Below the pieces are notes generated by a model. That model made no database searches, was not told where the DNA came from, and worked only from the letters and a program-made list of their open reading frames with translations. Source: Formicarius rufipectus (lineage: Eukaryota > Chordata > Aves > Passeriformes > Formicariidae). From it: DNA of 64,000 bases. Positions 52,863 to 64,000 of the stretch are shown here, piece after piece. The stretch lies in contig VXAU01004938.1 in assembly GCA_013399695.1 (NCBI GenBank), forward strand, positions 699,425 to 763,424. Reading direction: 5' to 3'. Each line of letters begins with the position of its first letter. The stretch's first letter is position 1. Position numbers and translations under genes: made by a program.

Positions 52863-55800
52863 GGAATTACGTGGCCAACACTGAGCTCTTGGTGCCCAAG
52901 GGGAGCCTGTTGCAGGCTGATGGCGAGGAGGGTTTGTGCTGAACAGAGAGACCTTTCTGAAAGTGTTAGCAGGTAACACCAACCAGGCTGAAGGAGCACA
53001 GATAGAAATACTTTGTGGATGCATTCTCTGTCTTAAAGTACTTGAAATGAACCAAAGCAAAAATTAGAGTTTAGGTAAACTGTAGGTGCTCAATAAATTT
53101 GGCATCCATGTACTCTGCAAGGCCTTTTCATGTAGTACCATATTGAAATTGTTAAAATAAATAAAGTATTTCATGTTTGCAAAAAAAGAACTGAATTTTC
53201 TGTGTCTCTAAGATTGATGTATTCAGTTACTGTATTGGCTTGAATTTCTAAGAAGATGCAAATGAGTAAATTTAGCACTTGAATGTATCCTCAGAGTGAA
53301 GTGCCAACCCCTTCTGTGCTCTGAACGACAGTGGCATTTGCCAACAGCTGTTTCTACATGTTCATGTGTGACTGATAATGAGCTCAGTAGAGTGGCTGGG
53401 GTTACTAGCATGATCACAGTTTGCATAAATACAATTATGCCCTTTCCAGCTGAGGGCTTGTTTGCGCATCTTTGGCAGAAATGGAAGAAGTAAGCATGTT
53501 GGACTTTGCAGCTGATTGTGTATGTAGTGTCTTGGATGGGTTTCAGGACTAATCTAAGTAGGCAGCAGCCCAGAATAATTAGGGTTGGTGAAATTGCCCA
53601 GCTGATTATTTGGCATGCTGAGCTTGCTGTTGCTGCTGAAAGAGAGGTTAGTGTTTGGTGCAGTGATTGCTGCTGGAGACAAGGAGAGGATGAGCTGAGC
53701 AATCACCTCAAGCTGCAGTGGCCTCAAGGAAGCAGGGACAACAAGCCTGGCTCTGAGTGTACGCTCACCCTCATTTTCAGCTCTATCTCTTTTGCCTCCT
53801 TTACCCATACTTTGGGACATCCCTTGCCCTTGGTGCAGAAAACTTCAGTTCTCTCTACAAAATTGAGGAACTTCACTTTGGCTCTGTGCATGTCTGGTAA
53901 TGGGGCTGGCCTCCTGTGTACAGAGCAGATTAAAGAACTTTCTAATGAAGTTTATGAGATCATTATCTAAACTGGCATATTGACCTTGCTCCTCTTGTCT
54001 CTGTAGATGATACTCATTATAAGGATGGGAATAACATGTAAAGCTACCAGTTCACTTTCACTGTTGCAACAATAGAACAACTCCTTTGATAAAGGATTTT
54101 GTTCCATTGAAAAATAATTTTTCCACTGATGATTGTTTTGTTTGGTGCAATAGGTACAGGTATATGAAAGATACTGTTTGAGAATAGGTAGGCTTTAATA
54201 TTATGGGACTATACTAGTTGATTTACTTTTCCCCTCCTTTCCCTTTTTTATCAGTCTGAAAAATATTGCTTATTATGTCTGAGTTTCCCATACAAGTTAT
54301 GATGGTGGTGATAGTATGAAGTCAATTCAAAAGCTGGGTGGTTCTGGTGCTTGTTATGTAAAAGTCAAGAAAATTACAGAAAAGGAAATTGAATGTGGTG
54401 AAGGGAAAGAAATGCAATATTAATTGTGACCATACCCCTGAAGGCTGTTTCAGATTCATCCAGCTGACCACCTTGAAGGGCTCTGTTCTGACCGTACAGA
54501 TAATCAGCAAGAAGGGCTGTGACATGAGTAGTGGTGATTAAAGCAGTCTAAAAGCAAAGGTTTTGTTGCCAGGACAACGAGGTGAGAGCTGCAGATCCCT
54601 TATGGCCAGTGGGATCTCCAGGTTGCTCTGCAGTAGAGAAATCTATGCTCCTCTGCAGTCAGTGGGAGCTTTGCTCTGTCTTAGGTGCAGCCAGGTTTCA
54701 GTCTAAATGTTGTGAGGGGCATTATTGCTGATTATAAAACCATCAGTGTCTGATTCTAGTGTGTTTCCTGCATTATATTTTTAAAGAAACTTATATTTTT
54801 AGATTTATATTTGAAGAATTTGTGCAAAAATGCAGACATTGAAATTATTTTTGATTGAATTCATCTGGTCAGAATATTTTTGCCTTCCCTGAATTTAGTA
54901 GGAAATCTCTCATATGCATCAGCTGGAGTGACAATCTATGTTTTAATTACCAAAAATTAATCTCAGTTAATCTAAACACTTCCAAGTTAACCTATTTTAA
55001 CAAATGTAAATGCTCAGACACTTTCTTGCAAAGATTAATGCTTGCAGAGTAGATTTTTCTGTAAGATGCCCGTAGAAGCTGACCATGACAGTCTGTGTAA
55101 GTTTTAAGTGGTTATTTGATTCAAATTTCTTAAGAAATCTTCTTCTCAAGTAAAACAACATAAAATTGAAGATGGCAGAAAATTTTAATATGAGGCTCAA
55201 GCATGAGTTAAAAAAAAAAAGATTAAGTAATAAATAAAAAAATATTTAAATATCTGAATAACAAGTCTGCATTTTTATGGAAGATCTGTAAAATACCTGG
55301 AACTTCTTCTGTTTGGTGTATTTAATACTATAAAACTTTAAAAAAGGATTAAAGGAAATGGTATTTTGCTGCTTGTGCACTTTCAATGACAATGTTTATT
55401 TTTTCCTAACTTTTATCAGGAAAAAGTCTTGAAAATAAAAAAAATTTTTGCTAGGAGCCATAATTTTGAATTCAATGTTTGTTCCTTTCAAGAAAATTCT
55501 AATTATTTCTTTTAAAAGGAAAGCCAAAATCTGATTAATTAAGAGTGTGATAAACCTTTGTTAAGCAAATGATAATGAATTTACCAGATAAAGTCTGTTC
55601 TCAAATGCCTGTACAGATGTGACTAAGTAAAGCATTTATGCATCTGCTGTGAAAATCATCTTCACAGAGTTATTAATTGCATCTGTGCCCAGACTGCAAT
55701 GGTTCTGGAAAGCTATGCCTTATCATTGATTGACATTCTTTTTTTCTTTGAAATACATTGATGTTATTTGCAAGAGGAAGTGTTTGAATTACACCTATGC

Positions 55801-58454
55801 AAATTCTTTGATATGAGAGCTGGTGAGTTATCTTTACAATTTTTTGACAGTTTCTTTTTATGAGAATATTTAGAAAACAGTATCATCATAAATGTAGTTT
55901 CAGCAACACAAAAGGGAAGTATATTAGTGGAAGAGTAATAATGAGGCCAGGGAAATTCAAATTGATGGTGGATAGCAGATGGACTTTTGAAGTCTGGGGT
56001 TAAAATATCTCTCTCATAAGAAGGTTGCAAGGATTACATCTTTTTATAGCATCACACATATGACTAAGCAGTAAAAAAGCATGTCATCTGCATTCTTTTA
56101 TCTAAACTAGGTTATGTCAGAAAACTTGATTTATGACATGATACAATGTAAGATTGTAATAGTTGAAAATTGTGCATATGTCAGGTTCTGCTTCCATGAT
56201 ATGCATTCCTCATGTAATAAAAGATTCACAGTCTGAATAAATTATAGAACTGTAAGTCATACTTCGCTTTTAGCCAGGCACTTCCACTAGGAAATAATAA
56301 AGAAGTGTGATAATGGGATTGCAGACTTTAAAGTTTTCATATTATGCTCAGTTAAAGTGTCAAAAAAATACTGTGTTTAATCTAAATTAATCTCTCAGTT
56401 TTCTGTCCCAGAATTTATTTTGTAGTTGTAGACTTTTCTATCTACAGGAACTTTTATTTGTCCTAATTAGTTCTGTGATTCAACTTATTAGTAAAGAAGC
56501 TACACATTCTTATCTTTTGTTTGACATTACTTGCATATGCAGAAGGAGTTCATTTGGGGTGGGATGCTCTCCAAAGGCAGTGAGGAGAGCAACACAACAC
56601 ATATTTTGTTAAGAATGGAAAGGGTGAGAGAACACAATCATTATAATGTGCTTGAGCACTGAGGTGACCTTAGAAGGGCAGGCTTGTTAGTTATGACCTT
56701 CTTATGCTGTAATTTCTCCCAGTGTTAATGACTTCCTTGATGAGTGCAACTTGTGAAAATTTGCCACACAGGGTAGTTGCAATGTAGTAGTTAAAAACTA
56801 GGGAAAAGAGCTGCAGGATATAAGTTAAAACTGGGAAAAAAACCCCTCCCTAGTACCTTTGCATAGTCTGAGTGCCCTTTGTTAGTAGGTGTATCTAAGA
56901 TGTGAAAATCTGTAGTCAGTGAATAATTATTGCTTTTTCTCCTGTGTTTGCTCTTTATATTCTGTGGCGTCAATAAACAAACATCTGCCCTACTGGAGCC
57001 CCATAATCCTCTAACTCAAGTCTTTGGGATTAACCACCTTTTATCTAAACGTATTTCTGTGTCTAATCTTTAGTCTTTTATATGTTCTGTTTTTTTATTT
57101 CCCTGCTAGTCTTGATTTAAGCATTGCCCTTAAGAGACTTTTAATGCAATAGCTGTGTTGTAAGATGTAAATACCACTATTAAGAATATTTTATTTTTAT
57201 TTATATGAATATTTATACTTAGCAAACAGAGAAACTGGAGCTTTGTTTGTTAGTTTGAGAGGAGGACAAAAGCTGTTTGTGACTTAAATTAAAAACCCCC
57301 AACATTCTGACATAGGATAAGATTGGATCAAACAAAGGATTCATATTTACAAGATATTGCATTAGGATATGAACAACTCTGAACCTTTATATTATAGACA
57401 AAAATTTATGTTGGTTTGCTCACAATTTGTTCTCAATGGATTCATTCCCATGGTATTTGGGTGGTAAAACACTTGGGAAGTTGTTTCCTAGCAATGATGC
57501 TAGGATGGTGTGAAGTTATATGAAAGGATATGAAAAAATATGGGTAATGAGATATTCAGAAAGTGTCTGCCAACCTGAGGAGTCAGAGTCGTACAGCACA
57601 ATCAGTCTTTGCTTTTTCTGGTGCCCTAGTAAAGAAAGGGGGCTAAAACATTTGGAATGGAGAGCAGAGAGAGGAAAAAAGTAACAGCAGTAGCAAGGAA
57701 AAAGAAGACAAATAGAACTGTGTGGACCTGGTAAGAGGCATTTGCAACACAGAGAACTGGGACACAGGGCTGATGTAGGTCTGCACAGTAGGATAGGAGG
57801 GCAGTAAATCCGAGCTAACACCCTAGATTTGCACGTAAGGCTACAGAATTGCAGTGCAGCAAACAGTGATTGTGAAGTTAATGCCTATCAGTGACATGAG
57901 TCCTACTGCTAAAATGGCTAAAAGCATTGCTAATGCAAATCCTCCAAGTTCTCTCATGGCTGCTCACTGCTTGGCCACTGTAAAAGAAAAAACATCAAAT
58001 TATCTGTTTCTAGAACCTTGAATCTTATCACAATTTCAGTTTCTTAAATACTGTTCCATTTCCTCAAGTCCATGGTTTGGTCAACAAATAGAACGGGGTG
58101 ACATATATTTTTTGAAGAGAAAATAAATTGTAGTGGAGGTGAGAAGTATTTTGTACTCTGAATATTTATCCTTTTGCTTATGTGTGTCAGATCAAAGTAA
58201 TCCCATTGCCAGCTCAGGAACAAAAATAGTAATAAAAATAAGCAGTTCTGCATACAAAGAAATTGAATGCATACTTCCTTCCTTCTTTCTTTTTATTATT
58301 TGAATGACCAAGTTGTAAGAGAATTTGTGAAGTAAAATCCGCAATTTATTTTCCATCAAAACTGTTAGATTCTATATTCTTTAAATCTATACAAATTCCC
58401 ACTTGTGTTCTTCCTTACGTAATCTTTCTAATTTAAATATTTTGTGAATGATAT
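52863..58454 (+). other. RIMS2: Downstream RIMS2 intron
   Basis: No gene is firmly supported. The 53200-53540 part is complex sequence with an ATGCAAAT octamer (53256-53263) and a related TTTGCATA (53420-53427). It overlaps a 159-codon frame on the - strand (53223-53702), and a 154-codon frame on the + strand runs 53506-53970; neither resembles a known protein and they overlap each other, so both look like a low-stop, GC-balanced region rather than genes. The rest to 58454 is AT-rich unique DNA with a (CCTT)/(CTTT) tract at 58274-58294. Confidence 0.45.
58274..58294 (+). repeat. CTTCC/CTTT pyrimidine microsatellite
   Basis: Short run of CTTC and CTTT units ending in a T run. Confidence 0.7.
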
Positions 58455-59346
58455 GTGTGATCGAGTGCACTCTCGGCAAGTTTGCAGATGAGATAAAGAT
58501 TAGTGTTGCAGGTAACATGCCTGAGGGACAGGATGTCATCCAGGTGGACCTGGACAAGCTCAAGAAGTGGGCCATGAGAAGCTCATAGGGTTCAACAAGA
58601 CCAAGTGCAAGATGCTGCTTCTGGTTTGGAACAACCCCCAGCATCAATACAGGCTGGGGATAAACAGATGCAGAGCAGCCTTACCAAGAAGGACTTGGGA
58701 GTGCTGGTGAATGAAAGGCTGAACATGAGCTGGCAACATGCATTTGTAGCCCAGAAAGCCAAACATATCCTGGGTTACATCAAAAGTGGCATAGACAACA
58801 GTCCAGGAAGGGATTCTGCCCCTCTACTCTGCTCTTGTGAGACCCTACCTAGGAGTGCTGCATCCAGTATGAGGCCCTCAAAATAAGAAGGGTGAAGCAT
58901 GTTGGAAAAAGTCCAGAGGAGAGCCACAGAGATGATCAGAGAACTGGAGCACCTGTCCTATGAAGACAGGTTGAGAGAGCAGAAACTGTTCAGACTGGAG
59001 AAGAGAAGGTTCTGAGGAGACCTTAGAGCAGCCCCCCAGTACCTAAAGGAGCCTACAAGAGAGTGGAGAGGGACTTTTTACAAAGGCATGTAGTGATAAG
59101 ACAAAGAAGAATGGTTTTAAAGTAGAAGAGGATAGATTTAGGCTAGTTAGGTTTTACAGCGAGGGTGGTAAGACACTGGCACAGGTTGCCCAGAATGGTG
59201 GTAGATGCCCCATCCCTGGAAACCTTCAAGATCAGGTGGGTTGGGGCTCCAAGCAATGTGACCTAGTTGAAGATACTCCTGGCCTTTGCAGGAGGGTTGG
59301 ACTGAGTTCTAAAGGTCCCTTCCAACCTAAACTATTCTATGATTCT
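58455..59346 (+). mobile_element. CR1 LINE, best-preserved copy, + strand
   Basis: About 890 bp. It starts within the C-terminal part of the CR1 reverse-transcriptase ORF ('ggcaagtttgcagatgagat', 'gaagtgggccatgagaagctcat', 'ggacttgggagtgctggtgaatgaaaggctgaacatgagctggcaa', 'agcccagaaagccaa'), continues through the 3' region ('gtcctatgaagacaggttgagagag', 'gacactggcacaggttgcccag', 'gatgccccatccctgg') and ends 'cttccaacctaaactattctatgattc', the terminal repeat. Frameshifts and stops interrupt the ORF; its longest open piece (58605-58886, 93 codons) is not a gene. It is the longest + strand copy in the window and one of the least diverged. Confidence 0.95.
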
Positions 59347-61352
59347 TCATGTCTGTATTTTTAAGGTATTCTGAGATCTAAGGGTGAAATTTGCTGTATT
59401 GGTGTCAGATAAAGAGAACAGGCAGGTATGTAACAGTGGCCCCGATGAATCTGTAAATCCATGTTGAATACTACTAATATTTAAAATTATTGTTTTATAT
59501 GTGAAATGAGTCCATTATATCAGAGAGATTTATATATTAAGGCCCTCATTGCAAACTTTGAAATTGCAATACAAATAATTTTCTTTATTTAAAAAAGGAA
59601 AATGTAGTAACATCAGTAAAGAATAACCAGAAAAATCCAAAGTTTTACGAATATGATAAAACTGCTTTGCCTGTTTCCTAAGCAGTCAAGTCAATAGAAG
59701 AGCTACAGATTGAATACTAGGCAATAATTTAAGCTTGCTGCACACTTCACCTAAGTGAAGTCTGGTGAAGTCTTCTCTACAGTCTTACACAGATTTCACA
59801 AAGAAATAGCAAGTAGAGATAAAACAGAGAACTTGACACCAACGAAACATTTCCCATTTCTTAGTTCTTTGTTTTGTGACCTTCACAATTTATATCAAAA
59901 TTGTTTTCGTATATAACTTATGTTACTCTGAGTGGTAACTTATAATATTATTTAGTTTATATGTCACATAAGTAAATTAGAACGTGGAAAGCAGATAAAA
60001 TCTGAAGTTATTTCCTCAATGAATGTAGAAATCCAGAAAAGAAGCACAGTGTTCATAAAGCTTACGAGATTGTATTCTTAGCACAATACATTCGTTTACT
60101 ATAATTTGTTTTATATCTTCTTTGGTACAGCTGAAAGTGTTTTTTTTTTCCTCTGAAAGATGAATTTAAAATTGGCATCTCAGTTAAAAGACCTGCCATC
60201 CCCCATCCCTGTTTTTTTTTTTTTGTTTGATTTGTATTTATTTATTTATTTATTTATTTTTTAAATTTTATTTTATTTTATTTTATTTTTTTTGCTATGC
60301 TTGTAAGCACCCCAGTGAACTGGGAGAAGAACATGGTTTACCTCAGTCCCAAACATCAACAAAGTTCTATTTGCAGAGCAAGTTACCACTGGAGTTGTAC
60401 AAGCTTGAAGAGGCTCTTGAGGTACAGGTTGGTCTTCCTGCAAAAATAGTGGCAAGAACTGCCTTTTAAAATTGCAGTGTGGGCTGATTTCATTCAGAAT
60501 CACTGAGTGTTCAGGATAGAGCTGCACGTTTTTATAGTTCATTTCAGCTGAGCAATGACTGGAAATCTTATTTCTATTTGTGATGCTCATTGGCAACATT
60601 TGCTTTTTATTTGGGACAGTCACCTTTGCCTTTTTTAGGCAAGAGTGACTTTCTCAAGTTCTTGTTTTGAAAGTATGAGTTATATTAGTTTCCACTTATG
60701 CCAGCTCCTAAGAAATTAGATGTCTTTTACCCAGCATCCTTTTCAGGCATTTACAATGCTGCAAAGAAAATGGCAGAAAAATACTAGCAATTGAGTGGAA
60801 ATCCATGGGAAGTGCACATGATATGTTGACTTACTGAAAGCTCTGCATTAAAATATGGAAAATACATTAGGGAAAGGTTTTAATGTGTGCACAAAAATGT
60901 TGTTGAAAAACGTTTCTGCTGGTAGAAAATGATACAAAAATTGAATTTGCTTTTCAATTTAAAATGTTAATGCATACTGGTGTCCATTATCTTGAGTCAT
61001 GAATAATGAAAAAGGCGGAGCAAAGGACAGACTATGCAAGTCTTGAACTCAGAAGTCAGATGAGAATTTGTCTATTTCCTTTGGAGGTATTTGTATGGAT
61101 TATGACTGTTTTTTTAACTTAATGTAATGTTAATCCATGGTCAAAGCTAGTACTTCAGTGAACTTTTTTATACGTATAATTTACTACATTTTCCCAGTAG
61201 CTATACAATATGAAATAATATGAAATGTATTTCTGGGAATCGGTATTGAAACAGCCTGGCAATATTTTAAAATGCTCACTGTTGATAGTAATGATGAAGC
61301 ACACTGATAATACTATAATTATTCTTTATCCTCTGCATTGTGTTCTCCACAG
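59347..61352 (+). other. RIMS2: Downstream RIMS2 intron
   Basis: AT-rich unique sequence, no gene seen. It contains the ATTT/ATTTT microsatellite cluster (60236-60293) preceded by a T13 run (60212-60224). Confidence 0.45.
60236..60293 (+). repeat. (ATTT)n and (ATTTT)n compound microsatellite
   Basis: About six ATTT units, a short interruption, then about five ATTTT units ending in a T run. An 80-codon frame crossing it starts with a leucine/phenylalanine/tyrosine-rich artefact of the repeat. Confidence 0.9.
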
Positions 61353-61493
61353 GGTGCACAAAATCATGTAGATTTTTCAGGAAATTTTAATGATAAACTG
61401 GCTGGAGATTTATGTGCATTGATTGTGGAAGAGCTAAATAATAATGACATACTTGATGTGGAACTGATTAACAAAGCAACATTCAATACCTGA
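61353..61493 (+). CDS. Possible alternative terminal exon (unrecognised product)
   Basis: A pyrimidine-rich tract ending TTCTCCACAG (61343-61352) is followed by 46 open codons and a TGA at 61491-61493. The other two frames stop within 36 bases. The peptide begins GAQNHVDFSGNFNDKL and ends with DVELINKATFNT, with an amphipathic acidic middle; its composition looks more protein-like than other intronic frames here. A poly(A) signal follows 60 bases after the stop. There is no ATG, so it would need splicing from an upstream exon ending in phase 0. The RIMS2 exon at 35502 ends in phase 1, so it could not splice here directly in this frame. I do not recognise the peptide; a processed or dying exon, or chance, remain possible. 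Confidence 0.3.
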   Translation, partial: GAQNHVDFSGNFNDKLAGDLCALIVEELNNNDILDVELINKATFNT

Positions 61494-64000
61494 AAATTGT
61501 GTATTGTTTTACTGTAAGGACATCTTTTTCATCATGAAATTCTGGAGCATTAAATAAAGCAATATGTGCTTACAGAAAAACCAAGAAATTGGTGAATCTT
61601 AACATAAGGCTTTTGAAACAATGCTACTTTGCACACTCCAGCTTAGTATAACTCATGTGACACTAGTCACCAAAGGCAAACTGTTTCAAGCTACAAAAAT
61701 AATTACTCTTGACAGGAGAAAGCAATGTATTCTAATTTTTTAAATTCAAAAATGAGAATTTTGTATATGAAGAAACACATTTGTCCTCTCAATTCTACCC
61801 CTTTCCCCCCCAAAAAATATTTTTTTTCTATGATTATGTTCAGTGTATTTAATGGAATTTAATTAATAGGCATAATTCTGTTTGAATCATCATTTCTGTC
61901 ATGTTAGCAGAAGACAAAACAAAAAAATCCCAGTCGCACTTACTTAAAAGGGCTATATCTATATAAACGAAAGACAACTATTTTCCTAAGCCAGAAGAAA
62001 TAAACCACTTCATAAATACGATGTGAGAAATGCTGACCAAATTCTTGTTTGCATCTGTATTTGCAATGCAATCTGACAACAATCTGGCTGATGTCAAATA
62101 TGGACTGAGAGCAGTATTTTGATGTTGTTAAATAGAACACAATACCTGCTAAGGTAGAATGAAGATTTTTAATATTGAAATTAATAATATAATAATTGAG
62201 TTAAAAAAATACATATGTATACCCCAAACATCATAACTGTGAGTCGTTTATCTACTTTTTGTTTTATTTGCACATAAGCTGAGTAATTTAATTTACATTA
62301 ACTTCATGTGAAATACATGAACTAGGCAAACTTTTAATATAATTTCTTTATATTTCCCTATTTATCCTACTAAAATGTGATTTAACTCAAAAGCAAAAAG
62401 GAACTGTAAATAGGATTTTAAAAAAAAATTACTGGTGTAAAAGGCTAAGGTTACTCTTGAAAACTAAAATCACAGTGTGACTAAATAAGATTCTGTGTAT
62501 CAGCCTGATGAATCGGAACCCTGAGCATTCACCTCTGAGAAGACATTTGGTCCTTTGTGCACAGAATCAGAGCCCACCTCTTATTACTTTTCCCTTGAAC
62601 TGGAATCTGGATATAACATTGTCTGATTTCAGAATCATGTATGAATTAAAAAAATTAAGTAACCAGATTGCATGGTCAAGTATACTTTCCTGCTTAGAAT
62701 ATTTCCTTTGTACCAATATCTTTCAGCTGATTACCTCAAGGTCCTTTTTCAGTATCTGTCTTTTTCATTGTAGGGAATGGATATTATCTAGATAAATGAA
62801 ACATATTTATTTTAATTCTTATTAAAAGAGCCTGGATTGTTTTAACTGTCCAACTTTTTATAGGTCCTTTGCAGAACAATCATCACAGAAGTCTTTGAAT
62901 TGCTCACATTCATTCCTTTATCTCTCTAAGTGAAAGAAAGCTTTATTATCTTGATTTTATGGACTGGAAATCAATGGATCACAGTCAGAACAAAGCTTAG
63001 CACTCAGATCCCTTGTATTTTGAATTCTTTCCTCATTACTATTTAGGGGAGAACTGAAGACCCACATTTCAGTGAACTTTAGTTGTGGGTCTCTTGCCAA
63101 AATTTGGATTATATCCAAGTACAAAGCATTTAAACAAAGCAAGAGACCTAATTTTTTTCTGCATTCTATTCTCTTTCCTCTAACCACCAAGTTTTTTCTT
63201 TGACTTTCTGTATGACAATCTTCTTCTTTCTTCTGGTTCTTGTAAAATTTTGCAAAAATCAAAATCATCTAAATTCTCGAACTGCAATACCCATTGCACT
63301 CTCCCCTATTAGCATTTTTTCATTCCTGTACATTGACTTCATAAGCCTTTTTCTGTGTTCAAAGCTTTCCTAAATTTAATCTTTTTTGTGATTAATCTCT
63401 TCTAGCAGACTAAGTAACTAAGGCATCGTATAAGGCCAGGGCTGGGAATAGGGCCTGAAGTCTCCAGTGTGGAATGTCTGCTTCTGTTACACAGTATCTG
63501 TGGAAGCAGTGCTGTCTTGTCCTGTCTGCCCGCTGGTTCTCCTGATGGGTGCCTTTAAACCAGGGAAAGGACTTTAGCCTTGACATCCACCATACCCAGC
63601 CTGCTGGTTATACAACAGTTCTGAAGTGTATATTGCTGGAACAGACAGCTTCCACAGGAGCAAAAAAGTGCAGGAGTCTTCCAGAGTCAACTGTTTTATT
63701 ATGACTGTCATAAATGAGACATCTCCCATTTCTCAGTGTACCCCCAGCTGTCAAGATGAGGTCACTTTGGTCTGCTACACTGAGGACTGGTAACCATAAC
63801 CGATGGGTTACTGTAAGGTGTTCCCTGGAATGCTTCCTTGTCTTGTTCAGGGTCACAAAGAATTAAGTGTGAAAGCTGCAGCTGCCAGAGAGAGGGGACT
63901 GTGGCATTGCCCTAGCTCTGGAACTTTTCTCATGTTTTCATACAAGCTGGGACAACTGTTGTAGCTGAGTAAGATTGTATACAAAGTTGTCTTTCTCTAG
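61494..64000 (+). other. RIMS2: Downstream RIMS2 intron to window end
   Basis: Unique AT-rich sequence; apart from the poly(A) signal just noted, no gene or repeat is recognised. A GC-balanced patch at about 63420-63600 and another at about 63640-63900 carry no convincing reading frame. No PDZ-encoding or other downstream RIMS2 exon was found before the window ends. Confidence 0.45.
61553..61558 (+). terminator. AATAAA poly(A) signal after the possible terminal exon
   Basis: Canonical AATAAA in 'cattaaataaagc', about 60 bases after the TGA of the exon-like segment. A cleavage site would be expected near 61570-61580. Such hexamers are frequent in AT-rich DNA, so it counts only in combination with the upstream exon-like sequence. 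Confidence 0.3.

Noticed and set aside
58387..58886. Frames of 86 (-) and 93 (+) codons
   Set aside because: Both lie largely in the CR1 copy at 58455-59346; the + frame is a fragment of its broken ORF2 tail and 3' region.
1..64000. tRNA, rRNA, CRISPR or bacterial operon features
   Set aside because: Looked for and not seen; the window is vertebrate intronic DNA.

Overview
This looks like nuclear DNA from a bird. Three things point that way: truncated CR1 retrotransposons are the dominant interspersed repeat (several end in the typical ATTCTATGAT-like 3' tail), there is a short fragment resembling an avian endogenous-retrovirus LTR, and the only convincing coding sequence is a vertebrate neuronal exon. 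The window is AT-rich and low in repeats (recognisable CR1 covers roughly 4.2 kb, about 6-7%). There are no operons, rRNA, tRNA or CRISPR arrays. Single ambiguous bases sit at 20252 and 21445.

The whole window appears to lie inside one gene, RIMS2 (RIM2, a presynaptic active-zone scaffold), transcribed on the + strand. Positions 35502-36427 are one large internal coding exon of 926 bp with good acceptor and donor sites. It encodes 308 complete codons of the long, charged, disordered linker between the N-terminal Rab3/Munc13-binding zinc-finger region and the PDZ domain. I favour RIMS2 over the paralogue RIMS1 from remembered family sequence: the exon carries the RIMS2-type lead-in (KRSPS-S-R-QNRRYDQR), the EYSQYATSD-AMPRSPSDY stretch and the PPPPKPHK motif. 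I found no other RIMS2 exon, so at least 35.5 kb of intron lies upstream and at least 27.6 kb downstream.

Layout: 1-35501 is the upstream intron. It holds CR1 copies at about 895-1590 (+), 14391-14968 (+), 15994-16338 (+) and 24264-25165 (-), several simple repeats and otherwise AT-rich unique sequence. 35502-36427 is the exon. 36428-64000 is the downstream intron. It holds CR1 pieces at about 37770-37855 (-), 41062-41710 (-), 48411-48477 (+) and 58455-59346 (+), an LTR fragment at about 52749-52862, a CpG-rich island-like patch at 48481-48660, complex low-repeat blocks that could be conserved regulatory elements (around 48940-49520 and 53200-53540), and an exon-like segment at 61353-61493 followed by a poly(A) signal.

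I do not see a previously undescribed multi-gene system. The most useful leads are the possible alternative terminal exon at 61353, the CpG-rich patch at 48481 and the candidate intronic enhancers. All need comparison with other genomes or RNA data. Sequence-family statements come from memory of the families; no database search was run.
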